Part shown: positions 1 through 6,150 of the stretch, piece by piece | How the letters are laid out: every line of letters starts with the position of its first letter | How positions within the stretch are numbered: the first letter of the stretch is position 1 | Origin: Pseudomonadota bacterium | GTDB taxonomy: Bacteria > Pseudomonadota > Gammaproteobacteria > Burkholderiales > Thiobacillaceae | DNA length: 7,327 nt | NCBI GenBank assembly: GCA_021791235.1 | Contig: JAJYXA010000066.1 | Coordinates: 1 to 7,327, forward strand | Reading direction: 5' to 3' | Notes under the pieces: generated by a model | What the model was told of the DNA's origin: nothing | Database searches by the model: none | What the model saw: only the letters and a program-made list of their open reading frames with translations | Program-made: the position numbers and the translations under genes

Positions 1-1755
1 GCGGGCGGCTTCTACACCCTGCGCGACGCCTGGCAGAGTGTGAAGAGCCGCAGCTTCGATATCGACACCCTGATGATCGTCGCGGCGGCCGGGGCGGCGG
101 CGCTCGGCGCGTGGGAGGAAGGCGCGCTGCTGCTGTTCCTGTTCAGCCTGGGGCATGCGCTGGAGCACATGGCCATGGACCGTGCGCGCAAGGCCATCGA
201 GGCGCTGGCGGAACTCGCGCCCAGGACCGCCGTCGTGCAGCGCGATGGCACGGAGATCGAGGTGCGGGTCGAAGACTTGCAGCGCGGAGACCGGGTGATC
301 GTCAAGCCCGGCCAGCGCCTCCCCGCCGACGGCGCGGTGGCATCGGGCAACTCGGCGGTGGACCAGTCTCCGGTCACCGGCGAATCCATGCCGGTGGACA
401 AGCAGCCGGGGGACAGGGTGTTTGCCGGCACGGTCAACGGCGAGGGCGCGCTGGTCGTCGAGGTCACCAAGCTGGCGCGGGAGAGCACGCTGGCGCGCAT
501 GGTGGAGATGGTAGCCGAAGCGCAGACGCAGAAATCCCCCACCCAGAGATTCACCGACCGCTTCGAGCGCATCTTCGTGCCCGTGGTGCTGGTGGGCGCC
601 GCGCTGCTCATCGTGCTGCCGCCGCTGTTCGGCTTTCCTTTCGCCGAATCCTTCTACCGCGCCATGGCGGTGCTGGTGGCGGCTTCCCCCTGCGCGCTGG
701 CCATCGCCACCCCGTCGGCGGTGCTGTCCGGCATCGCCCGCGCCGCGCGCGGCGGCGTGCTGATCAAGGGCGGCGCGCACCTGGAAAACCTCGGCGTGCT
801 CACCGCCATCGCCTTCGACAAGACCGGCACCCTGACTCTCGGCAAACCCGCGGTGACCGATGTCGTCGCGGTCGGCGGAGACGAGGCGCGTCTGCTGACC
901 CTTGCCGCCGCCGTGGAAAGCCGCAGCGCCCATCCGCTTGCACAGGCAGTCGTGGCGGAGGCGAAGGGGCGTGGCTTGACCTGGAGCGAGGCGGGGGAGA
1001 CCGAGTCCGTGACAGGAAAAGGCGTGCGCGCCGAATTCGAGGGGCAGAACGTGGCGATCGGCAACGCCAGGCTGTTTGCCGGCGGAGCCATCCCGGAAGA
1101 AATCCAACAGCAGGCAGAGCGCCTCCAGACCGAGGGCAAAACCATCATGCTGATCCAGGCGGACGGACAGTTCCTGGGTATCCTGGGACTGGCCGACACG
1201 CCGCGCGAGGATGTGCGCGAGGTGCTGGCGCGACTGCATCGACTCGGCATCCGCAAGACCATCATGCTCACCGGGGACAACGAGCGCGTGGGCCGCGCCA
1301 TCGCCGACGCGGTCGGTCTGGACGAAGTGAAAGCGGGGCTGTTGCCGGAAGACAAGGTCAAGGCGATGGAAGAACTCGGGCAACGCTACGGCCAGGTGGC
1401 CATGGTCGGCGACGGGGTCAACGACGCCCCGGCGATGGCGCGCGCCACGGTCGGCATCGCCATGGGCGGCGCCGGCACCGACGTGGCGCTGGAAACCGCC
1501 GACGTGGCGCTGATGGCCGACGACCTCTCCAAGCTGCCGTTTGCCGTGGCCTTGAGCCGCGCCTCGCGGCGCATCATCCGCCAGAACCTGTGGGTGTCGC
1601 TGGGCGTGGTGGCATTGCTGATTCCCGCGACCCTGTTCGGTTGGGCGGGGATCGGGCTGGCGGTATTGGTCCATGAGGGATCCACCGTGGTGGTTGTGGT
1701 CAATGCATTGCGGCTGCTTACCTATGGACGCTCCTATACACCCCGATCCGGATAA
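1..1755 (+). CDS. Heavy-metal translocating P1B-type ATPase, probable P1B-4 subgroup (5' end outside window)
   Basis: An inner-membrane pump that would use ATP to export a divalent transition metal. The frame is open from base 1, so this is a 584-residue C-terminal part; numbers below count from base 1. Visible motifs: actuator TGES (126-129), membrane SPC (229-231), phosphorylation site DKTGT with Asp273, the HP dipeptide (311-312) typical of P1B pumps, TGDN (424-427), GDGVNDAP (470-477) and HEGST in the last membrane region (558-562). SPC in place of CPC, together with HEGxT, is the known signature of P1B-4 pumps (CoaT/CtpD/CzcP-like; Co, Zn or Fe reported). The exact metal cannot be read from sequence. 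The first residues, AGGFYTLRDAW, lie just before a membrane hairpin, so the first helices and any N-terminal metal-binding region are missing. The GTG at base 40 is internal, not the start. The protein ends with TAA; a possible metal-related EamA transporter follows on the same strand. Confidence 0.95.
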   Translation, partial: AGGFYTLRDAWQSVKSRSFDIDTLMIVAAAGAAALGAWEEGALLLFLFSLGHALEHMAMDRARKAIEALAELAPRTAVVQRDGTEIEVRVEDLQRGDRVIVKPGQRLPADGAVASGNSAVDQSPVTGESMPVDKQPGDRVFAGTVNGEGALVVEVTKLARESTLARMVEMVAEAQTQKSPTQRFTDRFERIFVPVVLVGAALLIVLPPLFGFPFAESFYRAMAVLVAASPCALAIATPSAVLSGIARAARGGVLIKGGAHLENLGVLTAIAFDKTGTLTLGKPAVTDVVAVGGDEARLLTLAAAVESRSAHPLAQAVVAEAKGRGLTWSEAGETESVTGKGVRAEFEGQNVAIGNARLFAGGAIPEEIQQQAERLQTEGKTIMLIQADGQFLGILGLADTPREDVREVLARLHRLGIRKTIMLTGDNERVGRAIADAVGLDEVKAGLLPEDKVKAMEELGQRYGQVAMVGDGVNDAPAMARATVGIAMGGAGTDVALETADVALMADDLSKLPFAVALSRASRRIIRQNLWVSLGVVALLIPATLFGWAGIGLAVLVHEGSTVVVVVNALRLLTYGRSYTPRSG

Positions 1756-1824
1756 TCACGCCGCATGCAAAACAGCCTGTTTGCCCTTGAGAACCGCCAT
1801 GCCCGCCTGAGCGAAGCGGCTGAC

Positions 1825-1867
1825 CCGCCGGAACGGCTTGACGTGCTCGCAGCCGGAAGCCGGGCGG
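1825..1867 (+). other. Potential hairpin in the leader of the EamA gene
   Basis: CCGCC (1825-1829) and CGGCTT (1834-1839) pair with AAGCCG (1857-1862) and GGCGG (1863-1867). This gives an 11-base-pair stem with a 4-base bulge (GGAA) and a 17-base loop. There is no T-run after it, so it is not an intrinsic terminator for the ATPase gene. In GC-rich DNA such a stem can occur by chance, and I do not recognise a known riboswitch. Whether it is functional is unknown. Confidence 0.3.
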
Positions 1868-1926
1868 CGAAATCAGGCGTCGATGGCCGTCGTCATCCCG
1901 TGCGGCCCGCCAAGCTCGACCCATGC

Positions 1927-1947
1927 CCGGCACGATCGTCGTGCCGG
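1927..1947 (+). promoter_or_regulatory. Perfect 9-bp dyad just upstream of the EamA start
   Basis: CCGGCACGA and TCGTGCCGG form a perfect 9-base-pair inverted repeat around a TCG loop. It ends 20 bases before the chosen ATG at 1968. It could be an operator for a dimeric regulator or an RNA hairpin in the leader. No T-run follows it, so it does not look like a terminator. Its regulatory role is inference from position and symmetry alone. Confidence 0.35.
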
Positions 1948-1967
1948 CGTTCTGCGTGCAGGCTCCC

Positions 1968-3017
1968 ATGAGCGATTTCCGTTCGGCCATCTGGCCGGCC
2001 CTGGCCGCGGCCGCCCTGTTCGGCGGCAGCACGCCGCTGGTCAAGATGCTGGTGGGCGAATTGCCCGCCTTGCTGCTGGCGGGGCTGCTCTATCTGGGCA
2101 GCGGCCTCGGTCTGGCCGCCATCCGTCTGCTGCGGGATCGCGGCTGGCGAGCGAGTGGACTGGCAGCGGACGAATGGCGCTGGTTCGGCGCCGCCATTGT
2201 CTTCGGCGGACTGCTGGGGCCGGTGCTGCTGGTCTTCGGCCTGACCCGCATCGGCGCGGGAACCGCTTCGCTGATGCTCAACCTGGAGGCGGTTTTCACC
2301 GCCGGGCTGGCCTGGATCGTCTTCAAGGAGAATGCCGACCGCCGCATCGTGCTCGGCATGCTGCTCATCGTCGCCGGCGGCGCGGTACTCGCCTGGCCGT
2401 CCGCCGGAAGCGAAACGGCGGACGGGGTCGGCCTCCTCGCCATCGCTGCCGCCTGTTTGTGCTGGGCGATCGACAACAACCTGACGCGCCGGGTGTCGGG
2501 TTCGGACGCCCTGTTCATCGCCGGGATCAAGGGACTGACAGCCGGCGCGGTCAACACCGGCCTGGCCCTGCTGCTGGGCGCTGCATGGCCTGCGTGGTCC
2601 GCCGCGGGGGCGGCCATGACGGTCGGCTTTGTGGGCTACGGCTTGAGCCTGGTACTTTTTGTCAGGGCGTTGCGCGACCTGGGCACGGCCCGCACGGGGG
2701 CTTATTTCTCCACTGCGCCTTTCATCGGCGCAGCGATCGCCATCCTGTTGCTGAACGAGCCCACTCCCGCTCCTTTCTGGCTCGCTTTCGGCCTGATGGG
2801 GGCGGGTGTCTGGCTGCACCTGACCGAACGTCACGCGCATGCGCATACGCATGAGCCGCTGGAACACACGCATCAACACGTGCATGATGCGCATCATCGA
2901 CACGAACACGATTTCGACTGGGACGGCAAGGAGCCGCACCGCCATCCCCATCGGCATGTGGCCATCACCCACAAACATCCGCATTTCCCGGACATTCATC
3001 ATCGTCACGGGCACTGA
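1968..3017 (+). CDS. EamA/DMT-family transporter with histidine-rich C-terminal tail
   Basis: A 349-residue inner-membrane protein of the drug/metabolite transporter superfamily. Residues about 8-283 form two tandem EamA units, around ten hydrophobic helices in all; conserved-looking pieces include FGGSTPLVK near the start and LNLEAVFTAGLAWIVFKE closing the first unit. Residues 287-349 are a soluble tail with 23 histidines in 63 positions, made of two related units, THQHVHDAHHRHEH (301-314) and THKHPHFPDIHHRHGH (334-349), separated by an acidic DFDWDGKE linker. Such a tail probably binds Zn, Ni, Co or Cu; EamA proteins usually lack it. The frame is open to an ATG at 1923, but 1968 is preferred: it gives a normal short EamA N-terminus, has a weak AGG 5 bases upstream, and leaves the 1927-1947 dyad in the leader. 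The neighbouring metal ATPase suggests a metal-related role, though the transported substrate is unknown and EamA proteins more often carry small organic molecules. Confidence 0.9.
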   Translation: MSDFRSAIWPALAAAALFGGSTPLVKMLVGELPALLLAGLLYLGSGLGLAAIRLLRDRGWRASGLAADEWRWFGAAIVFGGLLGPVLLVFGLTRIGAGTASLMLNLEAVFTAGLAWIVFKENADRRIVLGMLLIVAGGAVLAWPSAGSETADGVGLLAIAAACLCWAIDNNLTRRVSGSDALFIAGIKGLTAGAVNTGLALLLGAAWPAWSAAGAAMTVGFVGYGLSLVLFVRALRDLGTARTGAYFSTAPFIGAAIAILLLNEPTPAPFWLAFGLMGAGVWLHLTERHAHAHTHEPLEHTHQHVHDAHHRHEHDFDWDGKEPHRHPHRHVAITHKHPHFPDIHHRHGH

Positions 3018-3467
3018 GCCGGTTCTGCGGATGCCCTGCTATGGCCGATCGAAAACGGGTTCGCGAGAACTGCCGGCCACGATTTGCCGATGCGGGAAAT
3101 CCGATCTGTGCGAGCCTTGCCGGTGGATGTCAGCCATTACCAACAAACCATACCGCCGCGATGGTCGCGCCGAGGGCCTCACCCTGTCCGGTAGCGGCCT
3201 TCTTTGCCAATCCATTCCTGGCTCAGGTGCCGTTCCAGCGGAGCTTCCGCAGGAAGCTGCTTCAGCCTGGAAACCGCAGTTTGAGGCACAGGGGCACAGA
3301 GTAAAAACAAGGCGTTGTAACTAAAGCTGCTTGCACCCGTTGGGTGAATCAGAAAAAGTGCATGATCGATTGTTTTCTCGATGTTCTCTGTGCCTCTGTG
3401 GTTCAAATGCGGTTTTCAGGATCATAAGAACGAGGACTTTCGAGCGAGAGTTCCCGGCCGAATCCGG
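3018..3467. other. 450-base gap between convergent genes, no credible gene
   Basis: The EamA gene ends at its left edge and hemW ends at its right edge, so no promoter is needed here. Short open frames exist on both strands (for example 3041-3304 plus and 3179-3406 minus), but they lack recognisable domains, run into the repeat at 3271-3415 and look non-coding. A 7-bp perfect hairpin, AGCTTCC/GGAAGCT with a GCA loop (3242-3258), has no T-run on either side and competes with GCGGA/TCCGC (3238-3250). No classical intrinsic terminator is visible for either gene. Confidence 0.6.
3271..3415. repeat. Long inverted repeat of the CACAGAGGCACAGAG type, copy A
   Basis: The left arm (3271-3301) begins AAACCGCA and ends GGGGCACAGAG. 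The right arm (3386-3415) is its imperfect reverse complement, reading CTCTGTGCCTCTGTGG and ending TGCGGTTT. The outer eight bases match exactly, with a few mismatches and a one-base length difference inside. The interior of 84 bases holds two smaller dyads: CACCC-GTT-GGGTG (3334-3346) and ATCGA/TCGAT (3365-3369 and 3378-3382). It shares the arm core and an adjacent AAAAACAAGG string with copy B at 5272-5367, in opposite orientation. From memory, intergenic repeats with these arms occur in many bacterial genomes and are often mistranslated as HRGTE- or TTEAQRHGE-like peptides. No coding capacity is seen. Confidence 0.85.
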
Positions 3468-3484
3468 TCACCTGACCCCGGATT
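3461..3484. other. Inverted repeat overlapping the hemW stop codon
   Basis: AATCCGG (3461-3467) and CCGGATT (3478-3484) are perfect 7-base complements. The inner bases GGTCA and TGACC extend the symmetry, with two extra C bases on one side. The hemW stop (3468-3470) lies in the dyad. On the minus strand no T-run follows, so it is at most a stem that protects the mRNA end or helps a factor-dependent stop, not a classical terminator. Confidence 0.35.
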
Positions 3485-4664
3485 GCTCATCCGTCAAAAA
3501 CAACTCCAGCAAATCGTTCAGGAACCGTTGTCCCTGCAGCGTCGGCCTCAGCCGGATCGCATCGCGTTCCAGCAGGTCCCGACCGCGCGCCTGCTCGAGC
3601 ACGGTGGCGCAGATCGACAGCGGCAGGCCGGTGCGCTCCCCGAACAGCGCGGCGGGTACGCCGTCGTTGAGCCGCAGGGCGTTCATCATGAATTCGAACG
3701 GCAGGTCGTCGCGCGTGAGGGTTCGGGTATCGGCAATGTGCGTGCCCTGCTTCACCGCCTCCATGTATTGCTGCGGATGCTTGGTGCGCATCTGCCGCAG
3801 GATGCGGTCGTGGAAGGACAGTTTGCCGTGCGCGCCGGCGCCGATGCCGAGGTAGTCGCCGAACTGCCAGTAGTTGAGGTTGTGGCGGCTGGCGTGGCCG
3901 GGGCGCGCGTAGGCCGAGGTTTCGTAGTGCTGCATGCCGGCTTCGGCGAGGCGCGTTTCGATCGCCTGCTGCATGTCGGCGGCGAGGTCGTCGTCCGGCA
4001 GCTTGGGCGGCGCGGTGTGGCCGAAGGGGGTGTTGGGTTCGAGGGTGAGGTGATAGGCCGACAGGTGCGGCGGCCGGAAGGCGAGCGCGGTTTCGACGTC
4101 GGCCATCGCTTCGGCCAGCGTCTGCCCCGGCAGGGCGAACATGAGGTCGAGATTGAAGGTGTCGAAATGGGTGGCGGCGAGCCCGGCGGCACGGCGCGCT
4201 TCGCCGCCGTCGTGGATGCGCCCGAGCGCCTGCAGGTGGCGCGGGTTGAAGCTCTGGACGCCGAGCGACACCCGCGTGACGCCCGCTTCGCGGAAGCCGG
4301 CGAATTTGGCGGCCTCCACCGTGCCGGGGTTGGCTTCGAGGGTGATTTCCGCGCCGGGCATCAGCTGCGTCAGCGTGCGCACGCCGGTGAGGATGCGGGC
4401 TATGCCCTCCGCCGAAAACAAACTCGGCGTGCCGCCGCCGAAGAACACGGTGTGGATCCTGCGCCCCCAGATGTCGGGCAGCGCGCGTTCTAGGTCGGCG
4501 AGCAGCGCGTCGATGTATGCGGCTTCGGGAAGCTCGCGCGCCGCGTGCGAATTGAAGTCGCAATACGGGCACTTCCTCACGCACCACGGCAGGTGGAGGT
4601 AGAGCGACAGCGGCGGCTGAACCTTCGGGCCGCCGTTGAAAAAATGGACGACGGACTCAGCCAA
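3468..4664 (-). CDS. hemW: Radical-SAM heme chaperone HemW (formerly HemN-like coproporphyrinogen oxidase)
   Basis: A 398-residue cytosolic protein. HemW binds heme and a 4Fe-4S cluster and is thought to deliver heme to respiratory enzymes; it was long misnamed as oxygen-independent coproporphyrinogen oxidase. The radical-SAM cysteines are Cys28, Cys32 and Cys35 (WCVRKCPYCDF). Phe37 stands where true HemN has a further cysteine (CxxxCxxCxC), which points to HemW. GGGTPS (76-81) fits the SAM-binding barrel, and HNLNYW (261-266) is the HNxxYW motif associated with HemW. A HemN_C-like region follows (MMNALRL and onward). The only start codon upstream of the cysteine motif is TTG at 4664-4662; an in-frame stop lies a few codons before it and no good Shine-Dalgarno is seen. 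The gene overlaps the end of rdgB by 8 bases, so translation is probably coupled to rdgB. Confidence 0.95.
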   Translation of the reverse strand: MAESVVHFFNGGPKVQPPLSLYLHLPWCVRKCPYCDFNSHAARELPEAAYIDALLADLERALPDIWGRRIHTVFFGGGTPSLFSAEGIARILTGVRTLTQLMPGAEITLEANPGTVEAAKFAGFREAGVTRVSLGVQSFNPRHLQALGRIHDGGEARRAAGLAATHFDTFNLDLMFALPGQTLAEAMADVETALAFRPPHLSAYHLTLEPNTPFGHTAPPKLPDDDLAADMQQAIETRLAEAGMQHYETSAYARPGHASRHNLNYWQFGDYLGIGAGAHGKLSFHDRILRQMRTKHPQQYMEAVKQGTHIADTRTLTRDDLPFEFMMNALRLNDGVPAALFGERTGLPLSICATVLEQARGRDLLERDAIRLRPTLQGQRFLNDLLELFLTDEQSGVR

Positions 4665-5256
4665 GCCGCTTGAGCCGCTTCAGTTTGTCGACCAGGTCGC
4701 GCAGCGCCTGGCCGCGGTGGCTGACGGCGTTCTTGGTGTCCTCGTCGAGCTCGGCGCCGGTCTTGCCGAATTCGGGGTCGAGAAAATGGGGATCGTAGCC
4801 GAAGCCGTTTTTGCCGCGCGGGGTGTCGATGATTTCGCCGTACCAGCGGCCTTCTGCGATCACCGGCTCGGGGTCGTCGGGGTGGCGCACGTAGACCATG
4901 ACGCAAGTGTAGTGCGCGCGGCGGTTGGGTTCGTTGGCCAGCGCGGCGATGAGTTTTTCGTTGTTGCGCGCATCCGATTTGGGCTCGCCGGCATAGCGCG
5001 CGGAATACACGCCGGGCGCGCCGCCGAGCGCCTCGACGCAGATGCCGGAATCGTCCGCCAGGGCGGGCAGGCCGCTGTGCGCGCTGGCGTGGCGCGCCTT
5101 GGCAAGGCAGTTTTCGACGAAGGTGACGTGCGGCTCGGGACAGTCGGGCACGTTGAACTCGGATTGCGGCACCGCTTCGATTTCGAGCGGGGCGAGGATG
5201 CGCGCGATTTCGCGCAGCTTGCCGGCGTTGCCGGAGGCGATGACGAGCTTGTTCAT
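4657..5256 (-). CDS. rdgB: XTP/dITP diphosphatase RdgB/HAM1 (non-canonical purine NTP pyrophosphatase)
   Basis: A 199-residue cytosolic enzyme that hydrolyses dITP, ITP and XTP to monophosphate and pyrophosphate, keeping deaminated purines out of DNA and RNA. Family marks: the N-terminal SGNAGKLREI (8-17) nucleotide-binding segment, LADDSGI with Asp68 and Asp69 (Asp69 is catalytic in E. coli RdgB), GGAPGVYSARYAG, FGYD (152-155) and SHR (179-181). Length equals the usual 195-200. The frame runs 12 codons further upstream, but that extension translates the neighbouring repeat (MPLCLCGERFTH). The ATG at 5256-5254 is chosen because MNKLVIASGN is the normal family start and AAAGG (5270-5266) lies 9 bases before it. 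It follows rph after 120 bases, mostly occupied by inverted repeat copy B, and overlaps hemW by 8 bases. Confidence 0.96.
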   Translation of the reverse strand: MNKLVIASGNAGKLREIARILAPLEIEAVPQSEFNVPDCPEPHVTFVENCLAKARHASAHSGLPALADDSGICVEALGGAPGVYSARYAGEPKSDARNNEKLIAALANEPNRRAHYTCVMVYVRHPDDPEPVIAEGRWYGEIIDTPRGKNGFGYDPHFLDPEFGKTGAELDEDTKNAVSHRGQALRDLVDKLKRLKRLG

Positions 5257-5271
5257 ATGGGTAAACCTTTC

Positions 5272-5367
5272 ACCACAGAGGCACAGAGGCACGGAGAGAA
5301 CCGAATCAATAACATTGAGCGGGCTTTGTCCACCTTGTTTTTCTCCGTGCCTCTGTGTCTCTGTGGT
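5272..5367. repeat. Long inverted repeat of the CACAGAGGCACAGAG type, copy B, between rph and rdgB
   Basis: Two 26-base arms (5272-5297 and 5342-5367) are reverse complements with a single mismatch (25 of 26), around a 44-base interior. The left arm contains CACAGAGGCACAGAGG and ends GGAGA. In the rph-rdgB transcript it would fold into a long hairpin whose 3' foot is one base from the rdgB Shine-Dalgarno (5266-5270). A run of seven T bases (5372-5378) follows on the plus strand only, the wrong strand for these genes. The arm core and the AAAAACAAGG string (minus strand, within 5332-5343) are shared with copy A. No peptide is believed to be made from it. Confidence 0.9.
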
Positions 5368-5376
5368 TGCATTTTT

Positions 5377-6105
5377 TTAATTTTGCAGCGCTGCATTCTG
5401 GGCTGCGGTGATGTCTGCGATGCCGGCGGTCGCCAAGTCGAGCAGGGCTTCGAGGGTGGCGCGGGAAAACGGCGCGCCCTCGGCAGTGCCCTGCACTTCG
5501 ACGATGCCGCCGCTGCCGGTCATCACCACGTTCATGTCGGTGTCGCAGTCGGAGTCTTCGAGGTAATCGAGGTCGAGCACCGGCTGGCCCCGGTAGACGC
5601 CGACCGAGACGGCGGCGATGCTGTCGGTGAGCGGGGTTTCGGTGAGCTTGCCGTCGCGCAGCAGGCCGGCAATGGCATCGGAGACGGCGACCCAGGCGCC
5701 GCAGATGCTGGCGCAGCGGGTGCCGCCGTCGGCCTGCAGCACGTCGCAGTCGAGATGGATCGTGCGCTCGCCCAGCTTTTTCAGGTCGGCCACGGCGCGC
5801 AGGCTGCGTCCGATCAGGCGCTGGATTTCCTGGGTGCGGCCGGACTGCTTGCCGCGCGCGGCTTCGCGGTCGGTGCGGGTATGGGTGGAACGCGGCAGCA
5901 TGCCGTATTCGGCGGTGACCCAGCCTTCGCCGCTGCCTTTTTTGTGCGGCGGCACCTTATCGAGCACGCTGGCGGTGCACAGCACGCGGGTGTCGCCCAT
6001 GGCGACGAGCACCGAGCCTTCGGCGTGTTTGGTGTAAGCACGGGTGAACGACAGGGTGCGCAGCGCGTCGGGAGCGCGTCCGCTGGGACGAACGATGGCA
6101 GACAT
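5377..6105 (-). CDS. rph: Ribonuclease PH
   Basis: A 242-residue cytosolic phosphorolytic 3'-to-5' exoribonuclease that trims tRNA precursors and other RNA 3' ends, releasing nucleoside diphosphates; the family forms a hexamer. Visible marks: start [30 protein letters not shown] (59-77), [16 protein letters not shown] (85-100), LQADGGTR (123-130) for phosphate and RNA contact, and [17 protein letters not shown] with Asp178, Asp180 and Asp184 at the catalytic metal positions known from the family. The length is normal and nothing is missing. ATG at 6105-6103 gives the standard N-terminus, although the sequence before it (CCCGGCCGTTTCC) shows no clear Shine-Dalgarno. A TAAAAT box lies at 6138-6133. 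Downstream lies rdgB, a frequent partner of rph in Proteobacteria. Confidence 0.97.
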   Translation of the reverse strand: MSAIVRPSGRAPDALRTLSFTRAYTKHAEGSVLVAMGDTRVLCTASVLDKVPPHKKGSGEGWVTAEYGMLPRSTHTRTDREAARGKQSGRTQEIQRLIGRSLRAVADLKKLGERTIHLDCDVLQADGGTRCASICGAWVAVSDAIAGLLRDGKLTETPLTDSIAAVSVGVYRGQPVLDLDYLEDSDCDTDMNVVMTGSGGIVEVQGTAEGAPFSRATLEALLDLATAGIADITAAQNAALQN

Positions 6106-6132
6106 GGAAACGGCCGGGTAAGGAAAAGCGTG

Positions 6133-6138
6133 ATTTTA
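6133..6138 (-). promoter_or_regulatory. rph: Possible -10 box of an rph promoter
   Basis: TAAAAT on the minus strand lies 27 bases before the rph ATG, a good place for a sigma-70 -10 element with a short leader. No convincing -35 hexamer is found 16-18 bases upstream; that stretch falls in the REP-like palindrome (6151-6246). The REP-like element between the phosphatase gene and rph makes a separate promoter for rph plausible. Confidence 0.3.
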
Positions 6139-6150
6139 CCGCGCGGAGCT

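Noticed and set aside
40..42. GTG as the start of the P-type ATPase
   Set aside because: The frame is open and protein-like from base 1, and a start here would leave the pump without its first membrane helices.
12..611. Minus-strand open frame under the ATPase, and others at 654-1361 and 1386-1703
   Set aside because: They are low-complexity Ser/Ala/Thr/Arg translations opposite a clear ATPase.
1923..1967. Upstream ATG at 1923 for the EamA transporter
   Set aside because: It adds 15 residues unlike the family, has no Shine-Dalgarno and would place codons inside the 9-bp dyad at 1927-1947; 1968 gives the usual N-terminus.
1756..1967. Known cobalamin or Ni/Co riboswitch in the EamA leader
   Set aside because: I could not find the conserved boxes of either class; only unassigned stems are seen.
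1893..3014. 373-codon open frame on the minus strand
   Set aside because: It is antisense to the EamA gene, is rich in Arg, Gln and Gly without any domain, and reflects GC-rich codon use on the other strand.
3238..3258. Hairpin AGCTTCC/GGAAGCT as terminator of the EamA gene
   Set aside because: There is no T-run on either strand and an alternative overlapping stem competes with it; it lies over 200 bases after the stop codon.
3041..3406. Small open frames of 75-87 codons on both strands in the gap after the EamA gene
   Set aside because: No domain is recognised, there is no convincing ribosome binding site, and both run into repeat copy A, giving the known artefact peptides (HRGTE-like).
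5257..5292. Twelve-residue N-terminal extension of RdgB
   Set aside because: It translates repeat copy B (MPLCLCGERFTH); the family start and the AAAGG site support the ATG at 5256.
3271..5367. CRISPR array or composite transposon bounded by the two repeats
   Set aside because: There are only two imperfect palindromes, no regular spacers, and the DNA between them is ordinary hemW-rdgB with no transposase.
5342..5378. Inverted repeat arm followed by seven T bases as an intrinsic terminator
   Set aside because: The T-run follows the stem on the plus strand only, where no gene is transcribed; on the minus strand the stem is followed by GAAAGG.
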